A stretch of DNA of 64,000 bases from Antedon mediterranea (taxonomy: Eukaryota; Echinodermata; Crinoidea; Comatulida; Antedonidae). Position numbers and translations under genes: made by a program. The stretch is from positions 16,835,501 through 16,899,500 of the forward strand of contig NC_092671.1 in assembly GCF_964355755.1 (NCBI RefSeq), given 5' to 3'. The notes below the pieces were generated by a model. That model was not told the origin of the DNA and searched no databases. It saw only the letters and a program-made list of their open reading frames with translations. This document shows, piece after piece, positions 1-11,038 of the stretch (position 1 is the stretch's first letter; each line of letters starts with the position of its first letter).

Positions 1-1427
1 TAACACTCATTATAATAACTCTCTAGACCACCATTTCCAGAGGCGTGGGCTGGTTGCCGTCTGGAGAAGTCTCCAGGACCAGCCCTACAATAGTTGGGGC
101 TGAGCTAAGACAAATAAAAAAAATAGAGCTGCTAGGTTCCCGGAAATTGCACGTATCAAAATGATACAAAATATATAAATCTGCAAGACCAGCCCACCAT
201 GGTTGGGCTGAGCTAAGACAATTTTGAAAAATGGAGTTGGTAGGTCTCCGGAAATTGGACTTAATATAACTTTGAAATATGAAACAAAAGTATCCTAAAG
301 CTGCAGGTCGTCATAAATTGCACCTATACTTTGAAAATATCAGGCCTAATTTGCTATTTTTAGAGGTGTGTCCGCACACCTCTGACATCTCACTACAGTA
401 TGTAAATTACCTTTGGGAGCTTTGACTCGCTACCAACAGTCGTTGAAAGAAACCGCAACTTTTTGTTCAAGACATTTTTAAGAAATTTGTCTCGTGTTAT
501 GAGTGCTGATGTTCGTATAATATAAGACATAGTCCTATTGGTAGAAAAACAAAAAGAAACAATGTAGTAATAGTTAATAATATAATAATTAATACAGACT
601 TTATTGCATCAAAGAAATACCCGTTTTGTTGTTATTATATTATAAAATACAAAATCTTTATTTATACATGCAAGGCAAATGGAAATTATTCATCAACATT
701 TAAACATTGCCTAGAAGTAATTATATAAAACATTTAATAGGAATTCATCATTTTGTGAGTCTTTATCAATGTAAGCTACTATGACATAGTATATAATGCT
801 GGAATCTTCATTATTTTTTTCACTATATTTTATTTTTTAATGTAAAGTAACTCAATGTTAATATGTTGACAATAATATTAAAGGTGAAGGGATCATTATA
901 AATAAGCATATTATTTTTATTAAGTAAATAAATCAACTTAAAAAACAACTGTGTACTATTAGTATAGTATAAACAGCTGTCTTAATATCAACTTATATTG
1001 GTTAAAGAATGATATTTCAAATGTACACTATGTAATTGACATAGCTTACTAGAGTAGTATTTTAAGTTATGGTTATGTGTTGATTTCATGATGAAATCAA
1101 TACTACAATACTAATCAATCTCAACTCATGCACATTATCAAATGCCCTTTCACTGTAAATATTTCATTAGTGAACTGTAAACTATTTAACATTAACAATG
1201 GGTTTTAATCTAGATTTTAAGTATTTGTACAACAAATAATTAGTGTGTTAATAACGTTTAATTGTTGACCTGGGACTGAACTGACTCAATTGAAAAGAAC
1301 TACTACTGCAAAATGGTTGTAATGCTTTGGTAATTATGATTTGAATCTAATAAAAAAAAGAATATTGAGAAATTCTGTACCTTTATGGAAATATTTTGTA
1401 TTAATATTAACTCCATTCATGTTACAG
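1..1427. other. AT-rich non-coding stretch with a diverged tandem duplication at its start
   Basis: I see no convincing coding exon here. Two diverged copies of a roughly 110-bp unit lie near the left edge: positions 76-165 and 186-275 share 'ACCAGCCC', 'GCTGAGCTAAGACAA' and 'CCGGAAATTG' in the same order. The remainder is AT-rich with no long open frame on either strand. It may be an intron or 3' flank of a gene that begins outside the window. Confidence 0.4.
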
Positions 1428-1507
1428 AAGTCACATTAGAAACAGATGATGACACAAAAAATAAAGTTATGATTGAAAGAAACAAAGAAAAAAATGTGGC
1501 AGAATAA
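1428..1507 (+). CDS. possible terminal coding exon of an upstream gene
   Basis: A splice acceptor (GTTACAG, ending at 1427) is followed by an open frame of about 26 codons ending in TAA at 1505-1507. The frame needs one base from a preceding exon. The peptide is strongly charged, rich in Glu, Asp, Lys and Asn, like a cytoplasmic tail. No matching upstream exon is visible between 1 and 1427, so it could equally be chance. The product is not recognised. Confidence 0.2.
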
Positions 1508-2274
1508 TATGATTATTAAACATTAATGCTAGTTTCCAGTCATTAGAAAATCATAGTTCCTATGATTTGATTTGCTATTGACGTAATAGGCCTGAGGGGG
1601 AAATTATGTAGCCAATCAGAGTCGAGGAAGGAATGTTCATAAATTTTCACCATTTGGTACTCAATATTATTGCATCATTTATGTATTTTTATTGCCTTTT
1701 TTTTTGGTGGTAAAATTAAATTTGGAATTCAAACATAAACCGGCAATATGGCATCATCATTGTAGGCATAAACAATTTATTTCTATGGTAAATTACAGTG
1801 CTGGTAATACAGATAAAAATAAATTGTATTATGAATTGTAGGCCTATATGATAAAACATATGTTAACTTTAGGCCTATTATTATTATAATTAAAAATATA
1901 ATATATAATAGGGGCCTACCTACAGCTAGGCTACTCTCACTGTACTAACTACTATATAACATTCATTATTCTTAATATAATGAAAATGGACAGCATAATA
2001 ATAATAATGAATATAAAAAGCATATGGCAACATAGATAAATACATACACTCGACTAGACAGTGTAGCCTAGCTAGGCCCAGACCAAACTGAAGCCCTATT
2101 TAGATCAAAGCTTTACTGTCACATTATTATATCAGGGAGGTAATATAATAATATGCCTCCTAACTGGGCAGTAGCCTGCATGCAATTACCTACACGACTG
2201 TACCTGCCTGCTGTGTACCATCTGTACTGTATGTATGTTATGTAGGCTAGTACCATTAGGCCTCTAACTAGTCT

Positions 2275-2302
2275 ATTAGTAGTAGTAGTAGTAGTAGTAG
2301 TA
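2275..2302. repeat. (TAG)n microsatellite
   Basis: About nine uninterrupted TAG/AGT trinucleotides lie in non-coding sequence. Confidence 0.85.
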
Positions 2303-2597
2303 CATCATCGTTACCGTATACCTAGGCCTAGGCTACTAAATTCGCAATAAACTCGAAAATAACTAAATGATAGGCATCAATCAAGTCTAAAAGTGTCGGG
2401 AAATCCAAGTGTGGCTTAATATCACCATACTCACCTTATATCTTATGTTGTAAAATACAAAACAATACACACCAAAACACAGACTTTTTCTCAAGGGTAC
2501 CACCGGTCTGCGGTGTGTTTTGATCGTGAATGATGCATGTGCGCACACATGAAACAAAGTTATGCGCATGCCCTTGTAAATAGTTGCATCATCGCGG

Positions 2598-3256
2598 ACG
2601 GCTATGGAACGCCATCGCTGCCTTCGGCAGCAAACTTTAATTCTATTCGGCTCTTTTACCATTACGTTCGGCTCTTTTAGCATTTGGCGCATTTCTATTC
2701 GGCCCATTTACCATTACGTTCGGCTCTTTCAGCATTCGGCACATTTCTATTTGGCCCATTTACCATTACGTTCGGCTCTTTCAGCATTCGGCTCTTTCAG
2801 CATTCGGCTCTTTTTTATTCGGCCCATTTACAATTACGTTCGGCTCTTTTTAATTCGGCCCTTTTTTATTCGGCTCGTTCTGCATTACGTTCGGCTCTTT
2901 TTGATTTGGCCCTTTTTTATACGGCGCAATTAAATTCTAACCTTTTACATGGGGTCAAACGGAAGAAAATCAACGGCTGGAAATGAGTCTATGAAAAGTT
3001 TACAAAACATATAGATGCAGCATGTAGAGTGTTTGGTTGGTTGAATTAAATGAATTTGAAGGCTATTTCAATATGACTAATCATTTTATTGACATGATTA
3101 ATGTGTTAGAGAACTTGCAATTTTCCCACCCTATTGACTATTAAATGGGCCGAATAGAAATGCGCCGAATGCTAAAAGAGCCGAACGTAATGGTAAAAGA
3201 GCCGAATAGAATTAAAGTTTGCTTCCGGAGGCAGCGATGGCGTTCCATAGACGGCG
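2598..3256. repeat. foldback element with an internal minisatellite
   Basis: An arm at about 2598-2711 is repeated in inverse orientation at about 3142-3256, including the GC-richer end (ATGGAACGCCATCGCTGCC on the left). Next to the left arm, about 2640-2935 is a minisatellite built from short variants of 'TTCGGCTCTTTTACCATTACG' and 'CATTTCTATTCGGCCC' modules. Open frames across it are by-products of the repeat; their peptides are periodic (Phe/Ser/Arg-rich) with no domain. It is probably a non-autonomous foldback transposon whose terminal repeat expanded on one side. No target-site duplication was identified. Confidence 0.6.
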
Positions 3257-4639
3257 ACGTCAGTGATTTTGTTTTTTTTAATACCGCGAAATTCAAACAA
3301 ACAAAATCAAAATTATGGTATTCATTTTGTAGCTTTATTTCAAATATTAACTGCACTTTGATTACTATTAACATTATGAACAAATATAAGTAGGCTTAGG
3401 AAGTGGGTTGTTCACTACGAACATATTCAGATGTTTGATTTGTGGCTTATTTGAAACATCAAAACACACGACAATTATGTTAATTGTTATGGGTATCAGA
3501 GTAGGCCTATATATGAACAAATTTTGAACATATTGTACGAGACATGAGGAGTTTTTGTTTTAATTAACAAAATATCTATTTATTACAATTAGCCTATTTA
3601 TTAATATAATTTACTGCTTTTTTCGTCAACCTAAGACGTAACAATATTAGGCCTAGTCAATGACATCATTAGAGGCCTATATAGATAAAAGTAACTTGAC
3701 TCTGTGACGCAAATAAGGGAGGAGTTTATTTGGAGGTGAATTTTAACACCCAAAGTTACCTGAACAAGCTGCTTAAAATAGTTAAAGTTGTTAAGGAACA
3801 AGTTGATGTGCTATTCTGATCCTGTTTTTTTTGTTACCTGTAGTTATTTGAACAGCAAATAGGCCTAAGTCCATTATTATGCTGGGAAATGAAGTGAAAT
3901 ATTTTCGAGTTCTTGGGGTAAATATCCGATCTGTTTCATCTTCGTTGTAAACCCATTATTCTCAACGTGTTTTTTATAGGCCTATATAATAGACTTTCCG
4001 TTTAATTTCTTTCTTTTATCAAATCATTCTTTAAAGTTCCCCTGAAAAAATAATTCTTAAACATTCTGTTGTTGAATATGCCATTTAAGGCTACATAATA
4101 GTTATTATTCACTATTACCAAAAATTGGAAGTGATTAGCCTTTATTAAATCTACAAAATGGCCTATTCAAAGTCGGATTTAATTAATCTTTATTTTTCAT
4201 GTTTTTGGGGGACAATTTAAATAATGTTTTATGATATTAACACAGAAGCCTCTCTTATATATTTTTGGAACAATATTATATACATTTTACCTTTGTGTCT
4301 TTAAGTAGGCCTACTATTATTTTATTATCAACCTGTCATTGATACTATTATATACACTTTATTAAAAAACTTTAAAAAATTAACTCTCAATTTCTGGTAA
4401 TACATGTATGAAATAAATGTAACATTTTCTTAATGAAAACTAAATAATTTATCTTATATAAATAATAAGTAATGTCTTGATTGCATAGAAAAGTACCGAT
4501 AGCCTACACTTAGAGTAAATAAGTGTGTTTTAAAAATGTTTGATAACTCATTTGTGGAAAGCATTTTAACATTTTCTTTTACTTTGAATTTACCTTTTAT
4601 AATGTTAGTTCTACAATTTAAAGCTAAGAGAGATCTGGG
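3257..4639. other. AT-rich sequence without recognisable genes
   Basis: No exon, RNA gene or element was recognised. It contains many AGGCCTA words and homopolymer runs, and short open frames show no domain-like composition. Confidence 0.4.
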
Positions 4640-5030
4640 CTAGTGAAAATTGTAAATGTATGTTCAAAAATTACAGGATGCTCATTGCAAAAAAATATTT
4701 CATTTTTATTTTAGCTAAACGAAAATATATATTGAAACACCGGAACATGCCCTATTTCATGAGTTCGAACTTCTACCACATGATCTTCGGTAGGAAAAAA
4801 CGAAAACTAAATTCTTTTGTTGCAACTAGTATTAGACTGTTAAACAAAAGTTCCCAATAAATTTGCTCATGGAGGATAGTATTAGGAATTATGAATTTTG
4901 TAGATTTAGTCTAAGACGTTACGCTTAAATGTGATTTGATTTTTTTATTTTAAAATTAATTATTACTATGTATCTTTGAAGTCCTTGTTGAGATTACCCC
5001 TCGCGGGATGAATAAAGAATTTGAAATATA
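4640..5030 (+). mobile_element. probable LINE 3' end remnant
   Basis: The open frame at 4660-4860 ends in a short stretch (Asn-Ser-Phe, then Ser-Ile-Arg-Leu-Leu-Asn) like the extreme C-terminus of CR1/L2-type ORF2 proteins. It is followed by about 150 bp of 3' flank and a tail resembling GGGATGAATAAAGAATTTGAA near 5006-5027. That pattern is typical of 5'-truncated LINE copies. No reverse transcriptase catalytic motif remains. 5031-5305 beyond it holds nothing I recognise. Confidence 0.4.
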
Positions 5031-5305
5031 GGCTCATTGCAATTATAATAACATTGTTCTTTATTCAAGTTAATCCCATATTTATCCTCCAACGTTTAGA
5101 ACAAACACAAAAGTAATCGAAAAAGTTAGTAATGATCTCACACCAAAATCTACCAATTCGGGAGGTTTTGGAAATCACGTGCCGTTTAGCGATGCATATG
5201 GACAACTGAGACAACAATATGAGACTCAATTTATATCCGATTCAACCTAAAGTAATATAAAAACAATCATCTTCATAGAATCGGGTGTAGCTAATAATAT
5301 TTCGT

Positions 5306-6391
5306 TTAACATTTATTTAATTTACTTATCTCGTCACTAGACAACGTTTTGTTAAAAAACTTTATTTCGTCTATAAAACCATAAAACAACTGTCCGTCGT
5401 CGTTATTTCTGTAGCCTCCTCCAATAGAAACGGGTGTGTTTACTATTGGAATCGAACCGCTACAACAATCAGACCTGTCTTGCTCTTCTGCATTTAAATA
5501 TAATATCATTTCACTACCATCGTACGTCATCACAAGATGTTGCCACTTTCCCTGAAATCCAGAGGAATCATCTGCACGCAATCTATACCCACCCGTGTTG
5601 AATATGGACGCTTTGATGTGCGTTGGTTGTAGATGTGCTATTTCAAATTCACCGTCACTATGCACACCATTATTTAAGATACGATATTTGCCCGATTGGT
5701 CAACTTTGAACCAGATACTAATGCTAAATTTCGATCCAAAATCGTAGTTACGGAAAGCATCAACGTATACTAATTGACCAGTAAACGCAGCTGCATTGCC
5801 GACCAATCCACTACAGTATGTTAAGTTTGTACCATCATTTACAATAATAACCCTACCGTGACGCCCATTTCCTGATGTATCATCAACGTTGCCTTCAAAT
5901 GCGTAATGCGCCAACAAATCTTCATCTGGATATCGGTAATCAGTCGTAATGTTAATACTTTCTGGAGTTGTTACAACGTTTTGATCAGTGCTAAGATAGT
6001 TATTAACTGATTGTTCATAGTTGGTTATTTCTTCTTCATCAACTGGTGTTCCAACGCTGCGATCATCATTTCGAAGAGAACTCCCGTTATTTTCTGATGT
6101 TACATAAAAGTCAGTGATTATTTCTTCATAAGCTTGTGTTCCATTTGTTGTATAATTCAGTTTTAAGCTTGGGTACCGAACGCATTTCCTTTCTTTTATT
6201 GTTAGCTTTTTCAAGTTATTTTTTTTAAATGTTGACTCGCCGTTTCCAAATGGATGTATAACCATTATTGTACCAATACACAGTGCAGCCACTTGATAAA
6301 TCCAAAACATTATTCTAATGAAGAAAAATAATCGAGAAAAATAATCGCGAAGAATAAAAAACATGTTAACAAACAGGTTACTTTTAGACAT
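5306..6391 (-). CDS. LamG-like jellyroll secreted/anchored protein, copy A
   Basis: This is an uninterrupted 361-residue frame. A hydrophobic N-terminus (about residues 20-45) is followed by a Ser/Thr/Asn-rich stalk with N-glycosylation sequons (about 55-160) and a LamG-like jellyroll domain (about 162-361). Typical LamG_3 features are visible: HYAFEGN near 162, GNAAAF, an SISIWFK strand, HLVMTYDG, LYLNAE, an adjacent Cys pair (DCC), SIGGG and DEIKFFN. Relatives E and I begin at the Met equivalent to residue 28 here (position 6310, MFWIYQV), so that may be the true start; the upstream Met turns a signal peptide into a longer hydrophobic anchor. Likely role: extracellular carbohydrate or protein binding, inferred from the fold only. 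The stalk contains about one unit of the repeat massively expanded at 53.9 kb. Confidence 0.75.
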   Translation of the reverse strand: MSKSNLFVNMFFILRDYFSRLFFFIRIMFWIYQVAALCIGTIMVIHPFGNGESTFKKNNLKKLTIKERKCVRYPSLKLNYTTNGTQAYEEIITDFYVTSENNGSSLRNDDRSVGTPVDEEEITNYEQSVNNYLSTDQNVVTTPESINITTDYRYPDEDLLAHYAFEGNVDDTSGNGRHGRVIIVNDGTNLTYCSGLVGNAAAFTGQLVYVDAFRNYDFGSKFSISIWFKVDQSGKYRILNNGVHSDGEFEIAHLQPTHIKASIFNTGGYRLRADDSSGFQGKWQHLVMTYDGSEMILYLNAEEQDRSDCCSGSIPIVNTPVSIGGGYRNNDDGQLFYGFIDEIKFFNKTLSSDEISKLNKC

Positions 6392-7280
6392 AATTGATAA
6401 TTACGAGATGTTTCTGATAGAATAGCCTACAAAACAAACAGTGAACAAACTTTAAATACTAAAATTAACAAATTAAAATCGCAAAATAAACCAATACGCC
6501 TAACCAAAACAACAAATAAAAGCATAGAATGAACAAATTAAAATTATAAAATGAATACGTTTTCAAAGTCCCGGTACTGTATCTTGATTTTTGTTGTAAA
6601 CCAACATCTGTGGACTACACTGACTATTACCGTAAACACATAATGTAGGCCTAGTTTATACAAACCTAACAACATCCAAAGACAATAATCTAAATTCGAA
6701 AAGCAACGTGAATACTGTTGACGTACATATGTAGTTCTGAAAAGGAGACGTTTCGATTAATATGCTTCGGTCGTCCTCAGGAGTAAGAGTGCAGATAGTC
6801 CAGAAAAAATGGAGCCTATAACAACGGTTAATACTGTGACAGGAGTGCGAGATGTGAGTTTTTTTTATTCGTAGAAGAATGGCCTATCAATGTTAAATAA
6901 AAGCACAGAAAATGTAATATCTTTAATTAAGTTATATGCATTAGCATGCATATAACTTTATAGCCAGCAATCGATGTGGTTAGCTTTTCACGGTGCGCTA
7001 TCAACAATTACACGGTCTACACGCGCGATTTAATGAAATTATGTTGAAATGTATGAAATCATATCTGTCATAATTAAACCAAATTTGGTACTTTCAGTAA
7101 TTTCAGGTCATATTTCATCATATTGCAATACAATTACGTGTGTAGCGCATATAACGCATGCGTATTACAATTTTAAAATTTGTCAAAATTTATTTTCGAT
7201 GAAATTAGAGTACGTTTTCAGGCAATTTTAAGCGTTTAATGTGATCGGGTTGTTTTATTCAAGGTCGACGTGCAATGATA
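6392..7280 (-). repeat. 5' flank shared by LamG copies A and B
   Basis: This block is nearly identical to the flank of copy B (10231-10770, continuing at 13473-13800 after an insertion). Read on the minus strand, a TATA-like GTATTTAAAG lies at 6450-6459, about 60 bp upstream of the first ATG, and a possible 5'UTR splice acceptor (TTTGTTTTGTAG) lies between it and the ATG. It therefore probably contains the promoter. The homology to the B flank stops at about 7280. Confidence 0.65.
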
Positions 7281-9085
7281 AGCAGAAAAGACACTTGGTA
7301 TAGGCCTATCCTATATACCGGCCATCATTCTTATGACAAAATGAAACACCAAACACGAGAGAAAACAATTGTTGAAATTGTTAAAAGAAATTTATTTAAT
7401 ACATATATCTAAAGTACTGTTATTTACGGTATATTAAGAGTTTCAGTTAATCAATTTTTTTTTTATTATTTGCTATTTAGTTTTAGGCCTATAATAGTTA
7501 TCGTAGCCTAAAACTTTACATTTATCTTCTTTTTCTTCATATTAAATACGTTAAATTAATTACTTCAACATATGGCATATTTCTTAATTATACTATTTCT
7601 TATGCAAGTTGGTGTTAATCTTTGATTAGTTTCTTTTAACTAAATCTTATCAACTTTTGTCAATGTTTATTTTGTTTTTCAAAATCAAACAAGACAGACA
7701 CTTGATAATATCCTATCATTCTTGTGAAAAAGTGGAACACCGAAAAAAACTACATTTAGGCATATTCTAAAATCCAAAATGTTCCTTTATATATTATTAT
7801 GTAGGCCAATTTATATAGCATCATAGTATATGAACAAATTCGAAACATAAAAACCAAGGAGATTTTGTATTGAAAGAAATAAAATATCGATTTTGATAAA
7901 GATTAATTAATAATGTCTTCAACTTAAGATCACACAACAATAGTATTTATATTAAGAGTTTCAGTTTATCAATTAATATTTTTATTATTTGCTGTTTATT
8001 TTTAGGCCTATAATAGTTATCGTAACTTAGGCCTTAAACTTTACATTTATCTTCTTTTTCTTCATATTAAATACGTTTATATTCTTTGGTCATATGACAT
8101 AGATGTCAAGTAACTTGACTCTGTGGTGCAGCATTGTCTGCTTTTGAATTTAAAAAAAAACCGTCAATATAAATTAGAAAAACTTGAATAAGTTTATTGG
8201 TTTGTTGGTAATGTTTCTAATGATTTAGTTGGGGAGCCAGAAATGGTTCATCTGCACCTTCTAGCAAACTGTGTAAACAATGTTTTTTGCTTCCTTATAT
8301 CAATACAAATAAATTTTTTGTTTGTTGGCCGAAAAAATAATTGGGATGCTTGTCAGTAAAGGGGCCAAAAGGTTATTATGGTCAAAGTTAGTATTGTTCG
8401 TAACTACTGGATGTATTGGAATATTTATATATATATACTCTAATGGGCAACTTTTGCCAAAGGTGAACGGAAACCCCTTTTCTGAACACTGGTCAAGAAA
8501 TTGGCCATATGAATATCCCATCAACCACTGGTCAGAAAGTGATAATTGTGGTCTCAAATTACTTGCAAAGTATATGTTTATATTTGTTCTAATGTAATAA
8601 AAATCATAAAACTGTCAATAAACCCCTAATTTTGACCTTTGACATATAGCCGGCACACTTTGGCTTGGAGCACACTTTTCATATCTCAGAAATTGTTGGG
8701 CGGATATGGTCGGAGTTGGTGTCAAAATACTCACAAGATACATATTTCTATTCACTTTAAGTGACAACTTTTGCCAAAAATGACCATGAAACATAGAATA
8801 TAGCCATATCAATATCTCAGCAACCACTAGTCAGAAAGTTATAATTTTAGTCTCAAATTACTTTATTACAGTATTTTGAGACCAAAGCTGTGTGACGTGG
8901 TTGCTAAATATTTCTATGGTCATTTTCTTGATCAGTGGTCATGATATGTCTTTTGGCACTTGTTCATTAGAGTGATATCAATATGAGTGTATTTTGATAT
9001 TAAGCAAAGACAACATTCGCTAGCTATAGAATAGAATACAATAACTATGGCATATAGAGTACCGGTAACATAATAAAAATAAAAT
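7281..9085. repeat. dispersed duplicated block, copy 1
   Basis: It matches 16690-18510 in the same orientation, beginning at the ACACTTG...ATACCGGCCATCATTC region. From about 8229 it carries the left half of the long inverted-repeat element described at 17600-19515 (terminus AGTTGGGG, then ACCAG/GCCAG). Open frames in it are not conserved between copies, so I treat it as non-coding. Confidence 0.65.
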
Positions 9086-9120
9086 ATGAGACGTCTATAC
9101 AACAATGGATCCTCTTTCCA

Positions 9121-10230
9121 TCAGGTTTTATTAAATTGTGTTCTGTTAACTTCTTTAATTATATCTTCTGTAGTTAATGTTTTGTTGAACAATTTAATTT
9201 CGTCCAATGCACCAAAGAATAATGGTCCTTTAATAGAAATGGTTCCTCCAATAACAACTGGTGTATTTTTTCTTGGAATCGAACCGTTACAACAATCTGA
9301 AGTGTCTTTTTGTTCTGCGTTCAGATACAACACCATATTACTGCCATTGTACGTCATTGCAACGTGATTCCATTCCAGAAACCCAGAATCATCAACTGCA
9401 TTCATTCTAAGTCCAGACTGCGTGTTAAATATAGATGCTCCGATTTGTGTTCCCTGTTGCAATTGTATCTCAAATCCACCATGACTACGGAAACCATTAC
9501 TTAAGATGTGTGGTTGATTAGGTACCGTTTTGTTACGCTTAAACCACAAACTTGCTGTAAAACTGGGCCCGAAATCAAAGTTATTAAAATCATGAACTTG
9601 AATTTTTTGACCATTAAATATAGCTGCATTGCCGACCAATCCACTACAGTATGTTAAGTTTGTACCATCATTTACAATAATATGAATAACCCTACCGTGA
9701 CGCCCATTTCCTGATGTATCATCAACGTTGCCTTCAAATGCGTAATGCGCCAACAAATCTTCATCTGGATATCGGTAATCAGTCGTAATGTTAATACTTT
9801 CTGGAGTTGTTACAAAGTTTTGGTCAGTGCTAAGATAGTTATTAACTGATGGTTCATAGTTGGTTATTTCTTCTTCATCAACTGGTGTTCCAACGCTGCG
9901 ATCATCATTTCGAAGAGAACTCCCGTTATTTTCTGATGTTACATAAAAGTCAGTGATTATTTCTTCATAAGCTTGTGTTCCATTTTTTGTATAATTCAGT
10001 TTTAAGCTTGGGTACCGAACGCATTTCCTTTCTTTTATTGTTAGCTTTTTCAAGTTATTTTTTTTAAATGTTGACTCGCCGTTTCCAAATGGATGTATAA
10101 CCATTATTGTACCAATACACAGTGCAGCCACTTGATAAATCCAAAACATTATTCTAATGAAGAAAAATAATCGAGAAAAATAATCGCGAAGAATAAAAAA
10201 CATGTTAACAAATAGGTTACTTTTAGACAT
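9121..10230 (-). CDS. LamG-like jellyroll secreted/anchored protein, copy B (mosaic)
   Basis: Uninterrupted 369-residue frame with the same layout as copy A: hydrophobic N-terminus, glycosylatable stalk, LamG-like domain (about residues 162-369). Residues 1-161 differ from A at only about three positions (for example Thr to Lys and Gln to Pro in the stalk). From about residue 200 onward it is instead nearly identical to copy E, with about five differences. The DNA switch lies near 9625, in the Gly-Asn-Ala-Ala codons, so B is a recombinant. A 6-bp in-frame insertion adds two residues after GRHGRVI. The possible internal start is Met28, at 10147-10149. The 3' flank (from about 9025) also matches that of E. 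Binding function is inferred from the fold. Confidence 0.78.
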   Translation of the reverse strand: MSKSNLFVNMFFILRDYFSRLFFFIRIMFWIYQVAALCIGTIMVIHPFGNGESTFKKNNLKKLTIKERKCVRYPSLKLNYTKNGTQAYEEIITDFYVTSENNGSSLRNDDRSVGTPVDEEEITNYEPSVNNYLSTDQNFVTTPESINITTDYRYPDEDLLAHYAFEGNVDDTSGNGRHGRVIHIIVNDGTNLTYCSGLVGNAAIFNGQKIQVHDFNNFDFGPSFTASLWFKRNKTVPNQPHILSNGFRSHGGFEIQLQQGTQIGASIFNTQSGLRMNAVDDSGFLEWNHVAMTYNGSNMVLYLNAEQKDTSDCCNGSIPRKNTPVVIGGTISIKGPLFFGALDEIKLFNKTLTTEDIIKEVNRTQFNKT

Positions 10231-11038
10231 AATTGATAATTACGAGATGTTTCTGATAGAATAGCCTACAAAACAAACAGTGAACAAACTTTAAATACTA
10301 AAATTAACAAATTAAAATCGCAAAATAAACCAATACGCCTAACCAAAATAACAAATAAAAGCATAGAATGAACAAATTAAAATTATAAAATGAATACGTT
10401 TTCAAAGTCCCGGTACTGTATCTTGGTTTTTGTTGTAAACCAACATCTGTCGACTACACTGACTATTACCGTAAAAACATAATGTAGGCCTAGTTTATAC
10501 AAACCTAACAACATCCAAAGACAATAATCTAAATTCGTGAATACTGTTGACATATGTAGTTTTCGATTAATATGCTTAGGTCGTCCTCAGGAGTAAGAGT
10601 GCAGATAGTCCAGAAAAAATGGAGCCTATAACAACGTGAATACTGTAACAGGAGTGCGAGATGTGAGTTTTTTTTTATTCGTAGAAGAATGGCCTATCAA
10701 TGTTAAATAAAAGCACAGAAAATGTAATATCTTTAATTAAGTTATATGCATTAGCATGCATATAACTTTATAGTCAGTGTAGTCGACAGATGTTGGTTTA
10801 CAACAAAAACCAAGATACAGTACCGGGACTTTGAAAACGTATTCATTTTATAATTTTAATTTGTTCATTCTATGCTTTTATTTGTTATTTTGGTTAGGCG
10901 TATTGGTTTATTTTGCGATTTTAATTTGTTAATTTTAGTATTTAAAGTTTGTTCACTGTTTGTTTTGTAGGCTATTCTATCAGAAACATCTCGTAATTAT
11001 CAATTATGTCTAAAAGTAACCTATTTGAAAACATGTTT
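10198..11038. repeat. 268-bp inverted repeat made from the LamG copy B 5' end
   Basis: Arms 10198-10465 and 10771-11038 are inverse copies with few mismatches, separated by 305 bp. The left arm is the start of gene B and its upstream region. The right arm places the same promoter, TATA-like box (10938-10947), leader and first ~10 codons on the plus strand, ahead of a reverse transcriptase frame. Confidence 0.85.
10771..11005 (+). promoter_or_regulatory. captured LamG-family promoter and 5' leader driving the RT frame
   Basis: This is an inverse copy of the 235 bp upstream of gene B's ATG. The TATA-like GTATTTAAAG (10938-10947) lies about 60 bp before the ATG at 11006, as in copies A and B. 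Whether it is active cannot be told from sequence. Confidence 0.4.

Noticed and set aside
2387..3393. Several 80-109 residue frames on both strands
   Set aside because: They are readings of the foldback/minisatellite and its inverted arm; peptides are periodic and mirror each other.
8300..8827. Short frames of 70-91 residues around 8.3-8.8 kb and their relatives at 17.6-18.5 and 58.8-59.3 kb
   Set aside because: Frames and stops are not conserved between copies, and they overlap on both strands of an inverted-repeat element.
9086..9504. Plus-strand frames opposite gene B (and the equivalent at 19862-20280 opposite E)
   Set aside because: Antisense shadows of conserved LamG coding sequence, preserved only because B and E are near-identical there.
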